Origin: Steromphala cineraria
Taxonomy: Eukaryota > Mollusca > Gastropoda > Trochida > Trochidae
Length of the DNA: 64,000 nucleotides
Direction of reading: 5' to 3'
Assembly (NCBI GenBank): GCA_916613615.1
Contig: OU744735.1
Coordinates: forward strand, 39,257,468-39,321,467
Part shown: piece after piece, positions 12,911 through 24,935 of the stretch
Numbering within the stretch: the first letter of the stretch is position 1
Layout: every line of letters begins with the position of its first letter
Notes under the pieces: model-generated
Database searches by the model: none
Seen by the model: only the letters and a program-made list of their open reading frames with translations
Told to the model about the DNA's origin: nothing
Made by a program: the position numbers and the translations under genes

Positions 12911-13361
12911 ATCCCCCGCCACGAAGTGGAAGGGGGATATAGGTTTGAGCTCCGTGCGTCCGTGCGTGCGTCCGTCCGAGTTAAAGGAGCCAATTTTTCT
13001 CAGAAACCGTTATAGGTAGGATTATCAAATTTTGTGTGTGCCTTCAGGGTATCAATACCTTGATGGAGTTCGAAAATCAGAACCGCGCAAATATTTTTTC
13101 CGGAGTTATTGCCCTTGTTAAGTTTTTTGGGACTCTGTTCGAGGTGTCTTCAAAGGTGCCAATTTTTCTCAGAAACTGTTACAGATAGCATCATCAAATT
13201 TGATGTGTGCCTTCAGGGTATCAATACCTTGATGGAGTTCGAAAATCAGAACCGCGCAAATATTTTTCCGGAGTTTGGCGTCATGATAATTTTGAGTACA
13301 CTCGAGTATTTAGAAGAAGGTTCTGACTTAATTTAAAATAAGAACAAATCTGGCGGGGGAT
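12911..13361. mobile_element. MITE with ATCCCCCGCCA ends and an internal duplication
   Basis: Ends ATCCCCCGCCA / TGGCGGGGGAT span 451 bp, with GTT on both outer sides. A ~120-bp block beginning GCCAATTTTTCTCAGAAAC occurs twice (about 12988 and 13158). A GTGCGTCCGTGCGTGCGTCC run follows the left end. It starts about 150 bp after the lectin stop codon. Confidence 0.75.
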
Positions 13362-13421
13362 GTTGATGACTATGTCTTCTTGTTTAGACTTACTGTCGTT
13401 TCAATGCCAATTTTAAAGGTA

Positions 13422-14355
13422 AGGGAGACCGGGGCCGGTACGTCCCCTTTACACTAAAATGTAGATAATGAGTTGTTTTTTCGCAATATACTAGTGTAGG
13501 TTTGTACATATATTGAACCATATCTTTACTCTATTGCAATAATTGTCGAAAGTGCCTAACGTAACTAGTTTGCCAATAACTATACTTTAAAGACAACGAG
13601 TTGAAAAACCGAACATTCCCCGCATCGGGGTAAGTTCGGTTTCCCTCAGGGGCAGGTTCGGCCATCCTTGGGAACAATCAGAACCTGTTCAGCCTACAAC
13701 AATTGAAGAGAGATAAGATGCTATTCATAGTATTCAACATTTGGGACAGAAACAATACTATATTACTTTACAAAAACATATTTTATAACGATCTGGATTC
13801 AGTTAACTTTCTATTACGAAAGGAATTCGCAAGAGGAGGAGAAGAGGAGCCTACTATTCAAGGACCTTCAAGAGGGTCCTTTTGAGGAGGATGACCTTTA
13901 GAAAAATGGTTTCGAGGACGACCTTAAAATTTTTGTGACTGTCCTCACGGCCGAATGTGCCCCGCCTGTAATGACCGAACGTACCCCACAAACTACGGTT
14001 GCTGTTTTTTCTATACTGCGAAAATACACAGAACTCAACCAAAATAACTTGTTGGTTATATATACGTCTCAGCATGTTGGTTTATGCTCACTAAAGAACA
14101 TATTCCTAAACATAGTCAATATTTGTCAAAAACATAGTGAACTGAAGTCGAATATTTTACTCAACTATAGATGAAAAACGTGTTTTCTTCCACAGTTTTT
14201 AAAGAACACGTTGGACTGTCACCATTTTATAGTCAGTGTGGGAGTAAGGTCATGTTGTCTTTTAGGCATTACCAATTTAAGTGAAAATGGCCCCGCCCAA
14301 AAATTAAAGCGAAAAGACGAACATGCCCCGGGGCCGTGCCTGCCCCGGTCTCCCC
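13422..14355. mobile_element. non-autonomous transposon with GGGAGACCGGGGC ends
   Basis: Inverted ends GGGAGACCGGGGC (left) and GCCCCGGTCTCCC (right) lie between TA dinucleotides (13420-21, 14356-57). Near-palindromic CCCCG/CGGGG motifs recur inside (about 13620 and 13960). No transposase frame is visible; the TA flank suggests Tc1/mariner-type mobilisation. Confidence 0.65.
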
Positions 14356-14357
14356 TA

Positions 14358-15060
14358 ATGTCTCGGTTCACGCACACGCCAAATGTGTAATTACTTATAT
14401 GTCATTTTTAGATAATTAGCAGAATTAAACGTGAGACTAATAAAGACAGCATTTGCAAGGTATCCTTTTATGTTAGCCATATAACATGTTATGCAATTAT
14501 ACAGCCGTGATATCAGAACCCCTTCTGCGGATTGAAAAGCTTTCCAACCGTAACGGTTCATATTCACATAATTCCCTACAATAATTGACGTTGGGTTCGT
14601 TTGTTCTTTATAACAAAAACTCCTATTTTTAACAACTATCCTGGGTCTACATGATCCTAACGAGGGCGACAGACAGGAATGTGCGGGGATAGAACCAAGA
14701 GTTGGGTGACACCATGTTCACATGAATACTGTAATATCTGTAAGATAATAAATTTAAATTTGAGTAAGCTAAATATATGTTGTTGTGTCGTGGCACTTGG
14801 TCCTGTGCTAAGCTCGGTCTACCGTTATCAGTATAGTTCAGCAACAACGGACGTGCTTCGCTGCTGAATAAACTGAGAATTTGAAGGGTTGATTCCCTGC
14901 CCACAACTGAGACACGAGTTGGGAGAATTGTTGTGTCACCCTGGGTTAGTGACTTAATTCAAATTGTGCCTGTTGCTGTTGTTGTTATAATCATCATTAT
15001 GAGATGGGAAAATATAGGAACTGTAGGCCATGTTCATACAAATTCCATCATCTTTGTGAG
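14358..15060. other. no gene recognised
   Basis: No coding exon or complete repeat was identified. Confidence 0.35.
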
Positions 15061-15067
15061 ATGAAAA

Positions 15068-15290
15068 CATAACATGGCCATTCTGTTAGCACTTTACAAC
15101 ACCGAAGTACTGAAGCACACAGATGAATTTTACTTCATATTAAAATGTCCTTCATATCAAACTTACAGAGAATCGTTTATTATAGATATCCATCAGCATT
15201 TTTTAACTTATAAATTATTTAACGTTAAAAGTTACAAACTCCTCTGTAACTTAGGCAAGTATTTATATTAGAAATTTCTTATATTAAGAA
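15068..15290 (+). mobile_element. non-LTR reverse transcriptase C-terminal fragment
   Basis: The frame ending at 15271 contains HTDEFYFILKCPSYQTYRE, the Cys/His tail typical of CR1/L2/RTE-like reverse transcriptases. Upstream RT motifs are missing, so this is a 5'-truncated copy. Confidence 0.6.
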
Positions 15291-15389
15291 ATGAAGTAAT
15301 GAATAAAACTAATATTTCATAACTGTTTATCCTCCTGTATCGATTCTTCACTGAAACCATGTTTGTAGCAGACGTGTACCAATACGGAA

Positions 15390-15500
15390 TTGGCATAAAA
15401 CATAAATTAATAAATTTGATGAATTAAATAAAAAACCTTGATAGAACTTAATTTGTTCATGCATTTTGCCTGAAAGTTGGCTTACGAGACACAAACATAA
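15390..15500 (+). repeat. dispersed repeat family C, partial copy
   Basis: Matches part of 16090-16260 and 61920-62080: AAATTAATAAATTTGATGAATT, then CTTGATAGAACTTAATTTG and a TTGTTCATGCATTT block. Confidence 0.5.
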
Positions 15501-16074
15501 GTTTGCAATTGCAAAGTCATAACACCTACAACAATACAATTACATTCATCAAATTTCGTACCCCCACCCATGACACACCCACCCACCACATACACTCTCA
15601 ACACATTACTGCACTCATAAGGAACCATAATACACATCGCACCAGTGTACAATCGTTTATCCTCTCAATCAGATTCACACAATAATTGTTTTTCTATATA
15701 TGTAAACATGGAATGACTTTGCATACAAACGTAACACATTATTGAGAAGTTAATGGAAACATACTCTAAAAATGAAAACTTTAAAAAACTATCCTAGCAA
15801 CATGGTACCTCAAAATATCAGATGTGGTTGGTTACTAGTCTAAAAAATTCAGACCTTAAACTGTAAAACTATAATTATCTGAAATTTTGTCTTCCAGATT
15901 TTGTCAAACAATGGATATTATTATCGTTAGAACAAAGAAATTCGCAATATTTCTCCACTTTCAAAATGCTATCGTCTAGGAACTAACACACTAACAGTCA
16001 TTTCGACTAAATTTGATGTACACTCAGGGGCAAAAGAAAAGATACAAAAAAGGAAGAAATAGAATCCTGTTGTA

Positions 16075-16400
16075 AATGAAATGCGACTACAAATCCTTGT
16101 GTAGGCACATCTTAAAACAGCTTTTTCAATGTTATTTTTTATCATAAACTTTAGAATTTGAATGAAAAAAATATATAATTTATGAATTTGATAAATTAAA
16201 GATGCATCAATATAAAGAAGCTTGATAGAAATTAATTTGTTCACGAATTTTGTTAGTAAGTTGTTTTAAAAACAAGCAAGAGTGACATTTTCACTATCCT
16301 ATTTCGTCTAGTTAGGGAGTTTTTTTGAAAGCCGTTAACAAATAAAGCTTTGAAATTAGTTCACTTGGCTCTTGAAGACATTTTATATGGTATCGTTTCT
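16075..16400 (+). repeat. dispersed repeat family C, copy
   Basis: About 310 bp alignable with 61880-62210: CTTAAAACAGC-TTTTCAATGTTATTTTT, TTAATTTGTTCACG, TTTTCACTA-CTATTTC and GCTCTTGAAGACAT. On the minus strand both copies keep the short peptide KNNIEKAVLR, which may be a remnant of coding sequence. Confidence 0.65.
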
Positions 16401-17454
16401 TTTACCACTGTGTGTAGTAGACCTTTTATAATGATACACTCTCGACTCAGACTTGAATGCACTCTAGTATGAAAGATTCATATCACAAACGCCTTGTTTT
16501 CGTGGCCATAATCATGAAAATTCAACACATAATTTCTTTTTATTTCATTGCACAGTATCGTAAGGCAAATATGTTTCCTATGAAAAAGGATTTTATATGG
16601 GAACCCCAATTCGGAACTTATCACAAATTGTTCATCTTTTATCATTAATGTAACGATTTACATACGTGCATGAAATCATAAATTTAACAAGCAGATTTTG
16701 CAAGTGATTTTATTGATATATGATTTATGATATTTCTTAATAATAACCGTTCTATATTTTTCAAAGCTTGTTGGTGTTCATACAGATAAATAATATCTTT
16801 AGGGGCTTCACCATGACATGTACTTTATATAGTATTTTGGAGCTGTATTTATATCATTATATAAGCTTTCTGTTTGTTTACCAATTCAAATCTCTATTGA
16901 CATAAATATGAAGAAGAAAATTAAGTTATTATTGTGTCACCAAGATTTACAATATTGATACAATTAGAATGATGTGTTTTAACCAAGTTTGAAGAGAGGT
17001 TCTTGTGTCACAACGCTGGCAGCTTGAATAGGAGATAATGGCTGCTGATAGGTCACAAGCTCAAATCCTAATAGACTTTATTGTCGTATCGTCAACACAA
17101 CACTCCTGTTAATTAGCACAGATTATAAGTCTCAGGACCTCTAATTAAGTATTACTTGACATCAATGAGGGGTTCGATATCAATCTTTCCTATAAATAAT
17201 AAAAGTTTGTACATGCTCTACAGTTAGAGATAGCATAGCTTAGAGCAAGCCAGAAAGCATACCATCTACTACATCAATCGTGCTGCCCGAAACATTGGAG
17301 TAATCCTTGGACGACGTTATCCCAACTGTTACAAATAGCGAAGGTAATTTGCTTTTATGTCGTTAAATATCGTCATTTACCCAAATGCTTTTGTTTTGTT
17401 TGTTCTGATTTATAAGTGAGTTTAGGATAGGTGAACACGCCACGATGCTAATTT
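16401..17454. other. no gene recognised
   Basis: A+T-rich DNA without a recognisable exon. Confidence 0.35.
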
Positions 17455-17787
17455 GAATAATAATAATAATAATGTGCATACTTATATTGCGCCTTTTCCT
17501 CGTCCTAAGACATGCTCAAAGCGCTACATTATTACCCCGAAAGAGTGTACTTTCACAGCTGCTACTAAGCGCTAATCACGACCATGTAGGTCAGTACATC
17601 CAATTCCAGGTACCCATTTTAACAGCTGGGTGGACTGAGTGCAATGTGAATGAAGTGCCTTGCCCAGGGACACAACACAAGATGATACCCAAGTCACAAA
17701 TTATTGGTGTCTCCACCGGGATTCGAACCCGGGTCTCCGGCGTGAGAGGCCAGCATGCTAACCATTACACCACTGTGCTCCAATTTG
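17455..17787 (-). mobile_element. tRNA-Glu-derived SINE
   Basis: On the minus strand it starts with a tRNA-Glu(CTC)-like head (GGAGCACAGTGGTGTAATGG, anticodon stem CTGGC/GCCGG around CTCTCAC, T arm CCGGGTTCGAATCCCGG). The acceptor stem does not pair, so it is not a working tRNA. A conserved body follows (GTCCCTGGGCAAGGCACTTC, CCACCCAGCTG...ATGGGTACC), as in Nin/Meta-type SINEs of marine invertebrates. The tail is GCGCAATATAAGTATGCACA plus an ATT repeat. Confidence 0.85.
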
Positions 17788-17829
17788 AACACCGCTAATA
17801 CATACAACAGAGAGCTGCACACAGTATAC

Positions 17830-18485
17830 AATAACAGAAGAACACTGTCATTGATGAAAACAAGTCATGCTGCAGCAACATAACACTATATCTACTCAAG
17901 AATCATAAATATTATTTAATAGAAAAATGTTGCTATTTAAAATTTAGATATACATAGATAGATAAAACCTATTTTATGTAGATTGTAGATCTGTTTGTCT
18001 TTCAAGAAGTTGATGGCATAAGGAAGACAAGAGTAATTCTATGGATGAACAACATCTTTATTGGATGGTGGCGACGTTTCGGTATAGATTCTTATACCGT
18101 TTTCAAGCATAGGGTGAGTATATATTACTCCTCAATTTTTACCATATGCTTGAAAACGATATAAGAATCGCCACCGTCCAATAAAGAAGCTGTTCATCCA
18201 TAGAATTACTCTTGTCTTCATTATACCATCAACTTCTAGAATGCCACTCAAACAGATCTACAATCTACATAAAATAGGTCTATCTATGTATCTCTAAATT
18301 TTAAATAGCAACATTTTTCTATTAAAGAATATTTATGATTCTTATAGATATAGATATAGTGTTATAGTAGATATAGTGTTATGTATGCTGCAGCATACCA
18401 AAGCATCTCTCAAAGCATTTTCCCGATTTACACAACAAATTTGACATGACTTGTTTTCATCAATTACAGTTTTCTGTGGTGGAAG
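17830..18485. repeat. ~650-bp imperfect palindrome with Penelope-like ends
   Basis: The left arm (about 17830-18125) is reverse-complemented at about 18140-18485, including CATTTTTCTATTAAA, TGTAGATCTGTTTG, GAAGACAAGAGTAATTCTAT and CTTGAAAACG-TATAAGAATC. The right arm carries an extra ~60 bp. The motif GACGTTTCGGTATAGATTCT followed by TATACCGTTTTCAAGCAT resembles the terminal repeats of Penelope-like elements. Similar ends lie at 18720-18845 and 40978-41104. Confidence 0.8.
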
Positions 18486-18723
18486 AAAAACCCAAAGCAG
18501 CAAGCAAGGCTTGATTTTTTCCTAGTCTCTCAAGATTTATTTAATGTCTCATATGAAACAAGCATTGTCCCGGGATATAAATCTGATCATTCCCCAATTA
18601 CACTTTCAATTTCTAATAAATTAAGCTCTGAAAGAGGAAAGGGGTATTGGAAGTTTAATACCTCTCTCTTACAGGATGAAGAATATATTAACATTGTTAC
18701 AAAAACATTACAAAATACTATGG
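18486..18723 (+). mobile_element. non-LTR endonuclease C-terminal fragment (L1/Tx1-like)
   Basis: An open frame encodes ARLDFFLVSQDL, then SIVPGYKSDHSPITLSI, then RGKGYWKFNTSLLQDEEY. The SDH triplet is the conserved endonuclease motif, and the G-GYWKFN-SLL sequence is typical of the region between endonuclease and RT in L1/Tx1 elements. It is broken off on both sides, joining the palindrome on the left and a Penelope-like end on the right. Confidence 0.8.
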
Positions 18724-18845
18724 TGAGTATTTATCACTCCTCAATTTTCACCATATGCTTGAAAACGGTATAAGAATCTATACCGAAACGACGCCACCGT
18801 CCACTAAAGAAGTTGTTCATCCATAGAATTACTCTTGTCTTCCTT
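18720..18845. mobile_element. Penelope-like terminal repeat copy
   Basis: GGTGAGTATTTATCACTCCTC, then CATATGCTTGAAAACGGTAT, CTATACCGAAACGACGCCAC and TAGAATTACTCTTGTCTTC. Same layout as the right arm of the palindrome at 18130-18240. Confidence 0.65.
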
Positions 18846-18931
18846 GGATTGTAGATATTTCCAATATTAACACAAACATACATAAATACAGACCAATAAA
18901 TAACCTGACAATTTTTATAAATACATGGCAA

Positions 18932-18977
<46 letters not shown>
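18932..18977. repeat. (CTA)n microsatellite
   Basis: About 14 perfect ACT/CTA triplets. Confidence 0.95.
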
Positions 18978-19440
18978 GCTCAAAGGCGCTTTGGTTTTCC
19001 CTCGATCATTGGATATCAGTCTTCATGACATCCTCGCAAAACCTCTTCTTAATATGTGATTGTTCACCCCTTTAAATACTGCAACCTAAAGGGTAATTAA
19101 CACACTATTATTCAAATGCAAGCATTTTTCTTTAGTGTCAGAAATTTAAAAACATCGTCAGCGAACAAACGTAGAAATAACTTGATTTGCGTCAGGGTGA
19201 GCTCAATGTGCTTTAAGGTTATAAGATATTAGCAGAAATAAGAACATCGTCATCAGCGAACAAAAGTAGAAATGCCTAGCTACGACAGGGCTACGATGTA
19301 AGCAAATATATTATCCACTGTGGAATATCTACGTTTGAATCTTACCAGAGAGTTGAGAACCATGTCATTTATACCTGGCGAGATTTGTCTTCTGATATGA
19401 TACATTTATTTTTCAGATTCTCTATTTAATATGAGAAATA

Positions 19441-21127
19441 ATGGACCCTGAACAGTTCTGCACGTGTAATGCGTGTGGTGAGATATGCGCACAGAGCGAT
19501 CTGCAGGTCCACATGATATATCACACAGAAGGAGAATGTCGTACCTATCCTCGTTGCATTGACACTGCCACAAGCCCTAGTAGTGCTCAACAATAAACGT
19601 TCTCAAGGGTTCTTCACAGCCGAAGTGGAGTTACAACAGTTACTGGGGAATGAGAAAAGGCTTGTGGTGAACGTGGAACAACATTCAAAGCAAATACAAA
19701 AAATCTTTTCAAACATCTTGGTGAAGGTATCAATGTTTCCCCGTCTACTGTTCAGTTATGTCATCCTCCAAATCACTTTGAGAATGAGGTGGAAGGTTTA
19801 GACAATTTCAAAGCAGCCCTAAGCAAGTGATAACGGAGAGAGACCATATAATTGTGTTCTGTGCTCAATATCGTTTACAACATCGAATGAGTTTCTAACA
19901 CACTTACGAAATCATCCAGCTGGTACACAACGATTGAGATATCATCCCGAAGGGATACCACAATCGAGAAATTATTCAGTCAAGGGACCACAGTCGAGTT
20001 CTCATACTATGGAGACATCATGTACATGCTGTGTTTGTGAGAAAACATTTTCAAATCCAGAACATCTGCAGGCTCACATGACGATTCATACAGGAGCAAG
20101 ACCCTACAAATGTGACGAGTGTGGTAAAACGTTTAGTCAGTTGGGCAACCTGAAGGTACATAAAGTACTCCACACCGGAGCGAAGTCACACAAGTGTACA
20201 GTTTGTGAGAAGACCTTTGCTGCTCACAGTACTCTGATACACCACATGGCTGTTCATGCTGCTAGACGATACAACTGCACTCATTGTCACAAATCTTTTG
20301 CTAGTTCTAGTAGTCTTACGGACCACACAAGGATTCATACTGGAGAGAAACCTTTTAAGTGCACTGAGTGTGGGACAGCATTTATAAACGCAAGGCAACT
20401 ACGGACACATACGATGGTACATAGTGGAGAGAAACCACATGCGTGTAGTCGATGTGAGAAATCATTCATATCTTCAGACAGCCTCAAGGCACACATTGTA
20501 TCCCACACACAAGAGAGACCACATGCGTGTAGTGAGTGTAACAAATCCTTTAAGACAATTAAATATCTGCGTGAACACATGCTCCTTCACAAGGAAGAGA
20601 GGCCTTATTGTTGTAGCGTCTGTGGCAAAACATTCAAGATGTTTGCACGTCTGACACAACACAAGAAGATTCATCTCGAAGACAAGACATATAGTTGCAT
20701 TGTGTGTGATAAAACTTTTAGGCTGGATCAATATTTACAGGAACACATGCGGACACACACTGATGAGCGACCAGTTACCTGTCCTGTATGTGACCAAACC
20801 TTTAGACAAGCAGTCGCCCTGCGGACTCACATGACCATCCATACAGGGGAGAGAAGACACAAGTGTGAAGTGTGTGAGCAAACGTTTGCACAAGGAAGTA
20901 GTTTAGCCAGACACATGCGAGTTCACACTGCAGAGAGACCATACAAGTGTAGGGAGTGTGATAAAGCTTTTACCCAGACAAACGCTCTTCAGAGACACAT
21001 GGTAACTCACACTGGAGAGAAGCCATACAAGTGTAGCGTGTGTGGTAAAGCTTACACACAATCAACTGCTTTGAAGAGTCACATGAAAAAGCATAGTGAA
21101 GTGGAGAATGAACATATGCAAACATGA
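19441..21127 (+). CDS. C2H2 zinc-finger protein 1, intact finger block with a broken N-terminal region
   Basis: After a splice acceptor near 19418, the frame from 19441 (MDPEQF) encodes one finger (CNACGEICAQSDLQVHMIYH) and stops at about 19596. The same frame stops again near 19650 and 19828, around a decayed finger-like stretch. A different frame is open from 19824 to 21127 and encodes 14 consecutive C2H2 fingers with TGEKP-type linkers; the first, YNCVLCSISFTTS, lies upstream of the first in-frame ATG (20009). The C-terminal fingers, stop context and 3' flank (ATGACGAATATCGAAACAGA) closely match the gene at 27734-30064, so the two are duplicates. A nuclear DNA-binding role is known for the family. 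The leader suggests either decay, with 20009 as the surviving start, or a missed upstream exon. Confidence 0.75.
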
Positions 21128-21204
21128 CGAATATCGAAACAGACGAATAACTGAGGGGAAGAGAATGAAAAGAATATAATGATATCAAACTGACTTAAGA
21201 GAGA

Positions 21205-23110
21205 GAGAGAGTTTATTTCAGTAAAAGGGCCACAGGCCCATTATACATCAGATTGTACACATATTGTAAACATACATGGTTTAAGAATGGTTATTTTACA
21301 CATTGACAATTGATGATATTCTGTAAGTGGTCCTGGAGTTATTTTATGAACGTCAAAACGAAACCCAAATAACATGACATTTGCCCTAGGATCACAAGCA
21401 GGTGAACAAACTTAAGGTACGCAGCTGTAGATGTATGTCTATTATACTTATCAAATTTGAGGTCACTACAACCTAGGCGAAGTCTGCAATGTATTATTTG
21501 AGCAAATCTTTGTCCAAAGTTTGAGTCAAAGTAATATTTTTGAAAATGGTAGTATTATTGCTTTTTTTAAGTTGCCTGCGGAATTGAGTCCTGGTATCAA
21601 CAAAGTCCCGAAAATATTGTTACTCTTTGTGTTGACGTTAAATCTTTCCTTTATATTTATATATAATTCTATAATTTGACTGTCTTCAAAGAAATATAGC
21701 TTTATTTCGTGAATGCAAGGCCATCTGGCCCAAAGTACATAGTTGTACATAATGTGCATGCGGATACACATCTTCCTACGCAGAGCCTAAAAGGCCAGTT
21801 TCCAAACTGTCAATTTATGCCTTGCTGCAGAGACTCTACTTTTCTGTGCTGCTATAGTGCCCCTACAGAGTAGAGAGCAAGCACAGAAAACTGAAGGTTA
21901 TGCAGCAAGGCATAAAATGACAGTTTGGAAACTGGCCTTTTAGGCTCTGCGTAGGAAGATGGCGGATACAGAGATCGTGTTACAGTTCTTCTCCACGGAT
22001 CTTAAAAACATTGAAAATATATTTGGCAACTGACATTTGAGTGACAAAGTTTTTATCATTAAGGAGCATTTTAACACTTGTTAGATTCTTTAACTTAGAT
22101 TGAATGATTGGTTGACAGTATTGATGTAGCTCATTTAAAATTGGACAGAAAAATATAATATGAACTTCATCTTCAATGACTTTACAGAGTGAGCATTTGG
22201 TTTGTGAATCGTCATTTACAGAGTTTTTTTCTTAATAGCTGGACACCAAAGTTATTAAAACCACTTCTTAACATTAGCAATGCCTTTTTGTATTTTGAAT
22301 GATAACCACTACCAAGATATGATTCCATAGAAATATCACATTTTAGAGATAGATAAAAACATACTGAAGATTTAGTTTCTAATGCAGAGTGCCAATCTTG
22401 GATAGCACAGTCCATTACTCTTTGGCGAAATATTGTAACAAACAGCCTTTCATTGCCTACACCTTGTGCTATCAATACATGTCCAAATCCATATCTAAAC
22501 AGAAGATTTTTAACAAATGTTGCCCAATTAGGATATTTTCGTTCTGATGTATCTCTCAACATTAAATAAGTTTGATAGGGATATCTATTTGGATGCATGT
22601 TAAGGATCCTTATCCAATATATCACACAGTTGCTGAAATATTTAACATACATTTGTACAATGGATTCCTTCCACATTCACCATATGCAATTGCGTTTGGA
22701 AAACTATAATTTAAATTTAAAACAAATTTACAAAATTTTCGATGTAGAATTTTAATTTGTTCTATGTTTTTAAAACCCCATATTTCACTACCATACAGAA
22801 GAATAGGTACAATCATGCGGTCAAATATTTCAAAAGCATTCTTTGGACAAATATCATATTTCATAATTAAAGCTTTAGTATATAGGAAGAAGAGCTTTGT
22901 TTGCTTGTTGGCAAAGAACTGAACATGCTCGAGACCAAACAAGTTTTGGTGTGAACATAACACCCAGATATTTATATGCATTTACTTTCTTCATCTCAAA
23001 ACCATTATAATACCATCTTTCATGCTTTGATAAGGGACCTCCATTTCTAAAGACTATTATATTTGTCTTTTCTAAATTAACTTCCATTCCCCATTTAACA
23101 CAATATCGAT
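21205..23110 (-). mobile_element. non-LTR retrotransposon, 5'-truncated and frameshifted
   Basis: Read on the minus strand from 23100: WGMEVNLEKTNIIVFRNGG, then YKYLGVMFTPKL (RT thumb start), then FDRMIVPILLYGSEIWG, a long stretch at 22676-22212, then CSLCKVIEDEVHIIFFCP (Cys/His tail) at about 22190-22140. The 3' part reaches TTTATTTCAGTAAAAGGGCC near 21210. At least two frameshifts separate these blocks. A MITE at 21769-21961 interrupts it. The segment near 21644-21700 is repeated at 23112-23165 (TCTTTCCTTTATA...GACTGTCTTCAAAG), flanking most of the element. The CR1/L2-like clade is an inference. Confidence 0.8.
21769..21961. mobile_element. 193-bp foldback MITE with 9-bp target duplication
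   Basis: Almost fully palindromic; arms begin CATCTTCCTACGCAGAGCCT and match over about 60 bp with one difference. It is flanked by exact 9-bp repeats GCGGATACA (21760-21768, 21962-21970). Nine-bp duplications are typical of Mutator-like elements. It is nested in the non-LTR relic. Confidence 0.9.
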
Positions 23111-23282
23111 GGATCTTTCCTTTATAATTCTATAAGTTGACTGTCTTCAAAGAAATATTACTTAATACAAAGTAAACTTTCCGTTATCAAAAGGTCATAT
23201 GGTAGATTATGCATTAACCAAATTTCTTGAAAACTTTTCGAAAGACCTACATATTTGTTTCGTTCTGTTTATTTCTTATCAT

Positions 23283-23450
23283 GTGTATTTTCACTTATGA
23301 TTTAATATGTCTTTATAATTGCCTTTAAAATTATGTGAGACCATTAACCGAAACGTATATTGTTTTTTTATGATAACCGGACCCCAATGTAAGCTTTGTT
23401 TATGTTAATAAGAAGTGATTTTGTAATGGTTAAACGCTTGTATAGCTTTT
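23283..23450 (-). repeat. dispersed repeat, inverted copy of 10780-10962
   Basis: Reverse complement of the segment at 10780-10962, with scattered substitutions. Confidence 0.75.
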
Positions 23451-23689
23451 TGTAAACTTTTTAATAAACTATTCTTTAGGTTTAGGAGGAGTTTGTTATT
23501 ACTTCTGGGTGCAGTTGATTTGGACAATGCATCATGGCTTTTTTTAACTTGTCTCATTTGAATACATGCCATTCAACATCTGATATCATATATAACAACA
23601 CGAGTTCAAGAGTTTTTGACGATAATCATTCGTTTATACACCGAATACAAAAGTTCAGTAAAGTATGTAAACCTTATATCGGGATAAAT

Positions 23690-24790
23690 ATTATTGATGC
23701 GGTAGTAAAATCATGCACATCTTTTATGTTTTAGGAAAAATTGAAATATATTCAGTTTTTTAATAGCAGCAGTGTAGTTTGGAGGACAAAAAGATAAAGA
23801 ATGGTTTCCCCACCGCAATTACATAATCAATTTTCTAATATGTATTTTCTTTTCATGCATCACTACCTTTTATGCTCAACCTGCATTGCACATGTTGGTA
23901 AAATCTGTTTCCAGTATTGATATCAAGCCAAATAAAGGTTTACAATCGGTTGGAATTTTATTTTTTTATATTTCAGTTACTGAGTAAATTGGTTAACTCC
24001 TTAAGATAAAGAGTTCCAAAGTTAAACAGATTTGTTAAAAGGGATTTTATATATATGAAGATCAGCTTTTGCACTGGTGATTTATTCGAAATAATTGTAA
24101 AAGCTCGTCAAATAATTCTTCAAATTTTAGGACTATCCTAATTAAACTTCAAATATGAGGAGTTTCCTAAATTATACCAGTTCGTTACAGAAACAAACTC
24201 CAGGACAAAGTCGCTCAAATAATCTAATGTAAGCTCGTTTATCATTCTAATCACTGTCTGTACTAGCCATTCTACAGGGAGTAGAAAATTGGTTCCTCGG
24301 TATAAATCAATATGAGTTGTTCCCCTTGTAGCTAAACCTATTGCTCTAAATGCAAGGAGCTGTACGTTTTCAAGCATTGATGGCGGAGTTTATATCCAAA
24401 ATACAACTACAAAAATTACATAATGGCAGAATAAAGGATCTGTCTTTTGTAATCCATAGTCCTAAATGTTTGTGTTCGGAAACTTCCTGTAGAGCAGTAA
24501 TTTGCATGCGCATTCTTGGAATAGGGTCTAATGAGCATCTTTTACTAAATTTATAGTTTCAGACTTTTAAGGATTTAATTAAACTTGCGATTTCTGAGCG
24601 TAGAGAGAAGTCAGTTGTAAGGTGCTATTTAGGAGCATAACAACTTGAATAGGATTGCATATTATAACGTAGAGTAAAGTCTTCCGCAAAATAATCATAG
24701 TATTATAATCAATAGTTTCAACAAACTGTATATAGACAAGAAAATAATAGTATTCCAAGCACTGATCCTTGTAGGACACCATACTAGTAC
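23690..24790 (-). mobile_element. non-LTR retrotransposon relic (Jockey/CR1-like)
   Basis: Minus-strand reading: YGVLQGSVLGILLF (RT motif with QGS) at about 24780-24735, then a decayed FAED in place of FADD near 24690, then LENVQLLAFRAIGLATRGTT and NWYNLGN (thumb) at 24377-24150, then a degraded Cys/His tail near 23830. It has several stops and frameshifts. The 3' end is related to the fragment at 9620-10110. Confidence 0.75.
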
Positions 24791-24884
24791 TGATATAGGT
24801 CTACTTTGATTTATATCCATTTATAACTACCTTAATACTGATATACTCAGAATAATATCCATTTATAACTACTTTTTAAACACT

Positions 24885-24935
24885 TTCATTAGAGAGACAT
24901 TCCTATCGGGGTATTTTCGCAATTGCATGTGCAAT
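24885..24935. repeat. solo end related to the MITE at 56892
   Basis: AGAGACATTCCTATCGGGGT resembles the left end of the 56892-57105 MITE (AGGGACAGTCTTATCGGGGT). I found no matching right end. Confidence 0.4.

Noticed and set aside
17715..17787. tRNA-Glu gene on the minus strand
   Set aside because: Anticodon and T arms fold, but the acceptor stem does not pair and a SINE body plus an ATT tail follow, so it is a SINE head.
20186..20731. Open frames on the opposite strand and other frames of zinc-finger gene 1
   Set aside because: Shadows caused by the periodic finger codons; no independent domain.
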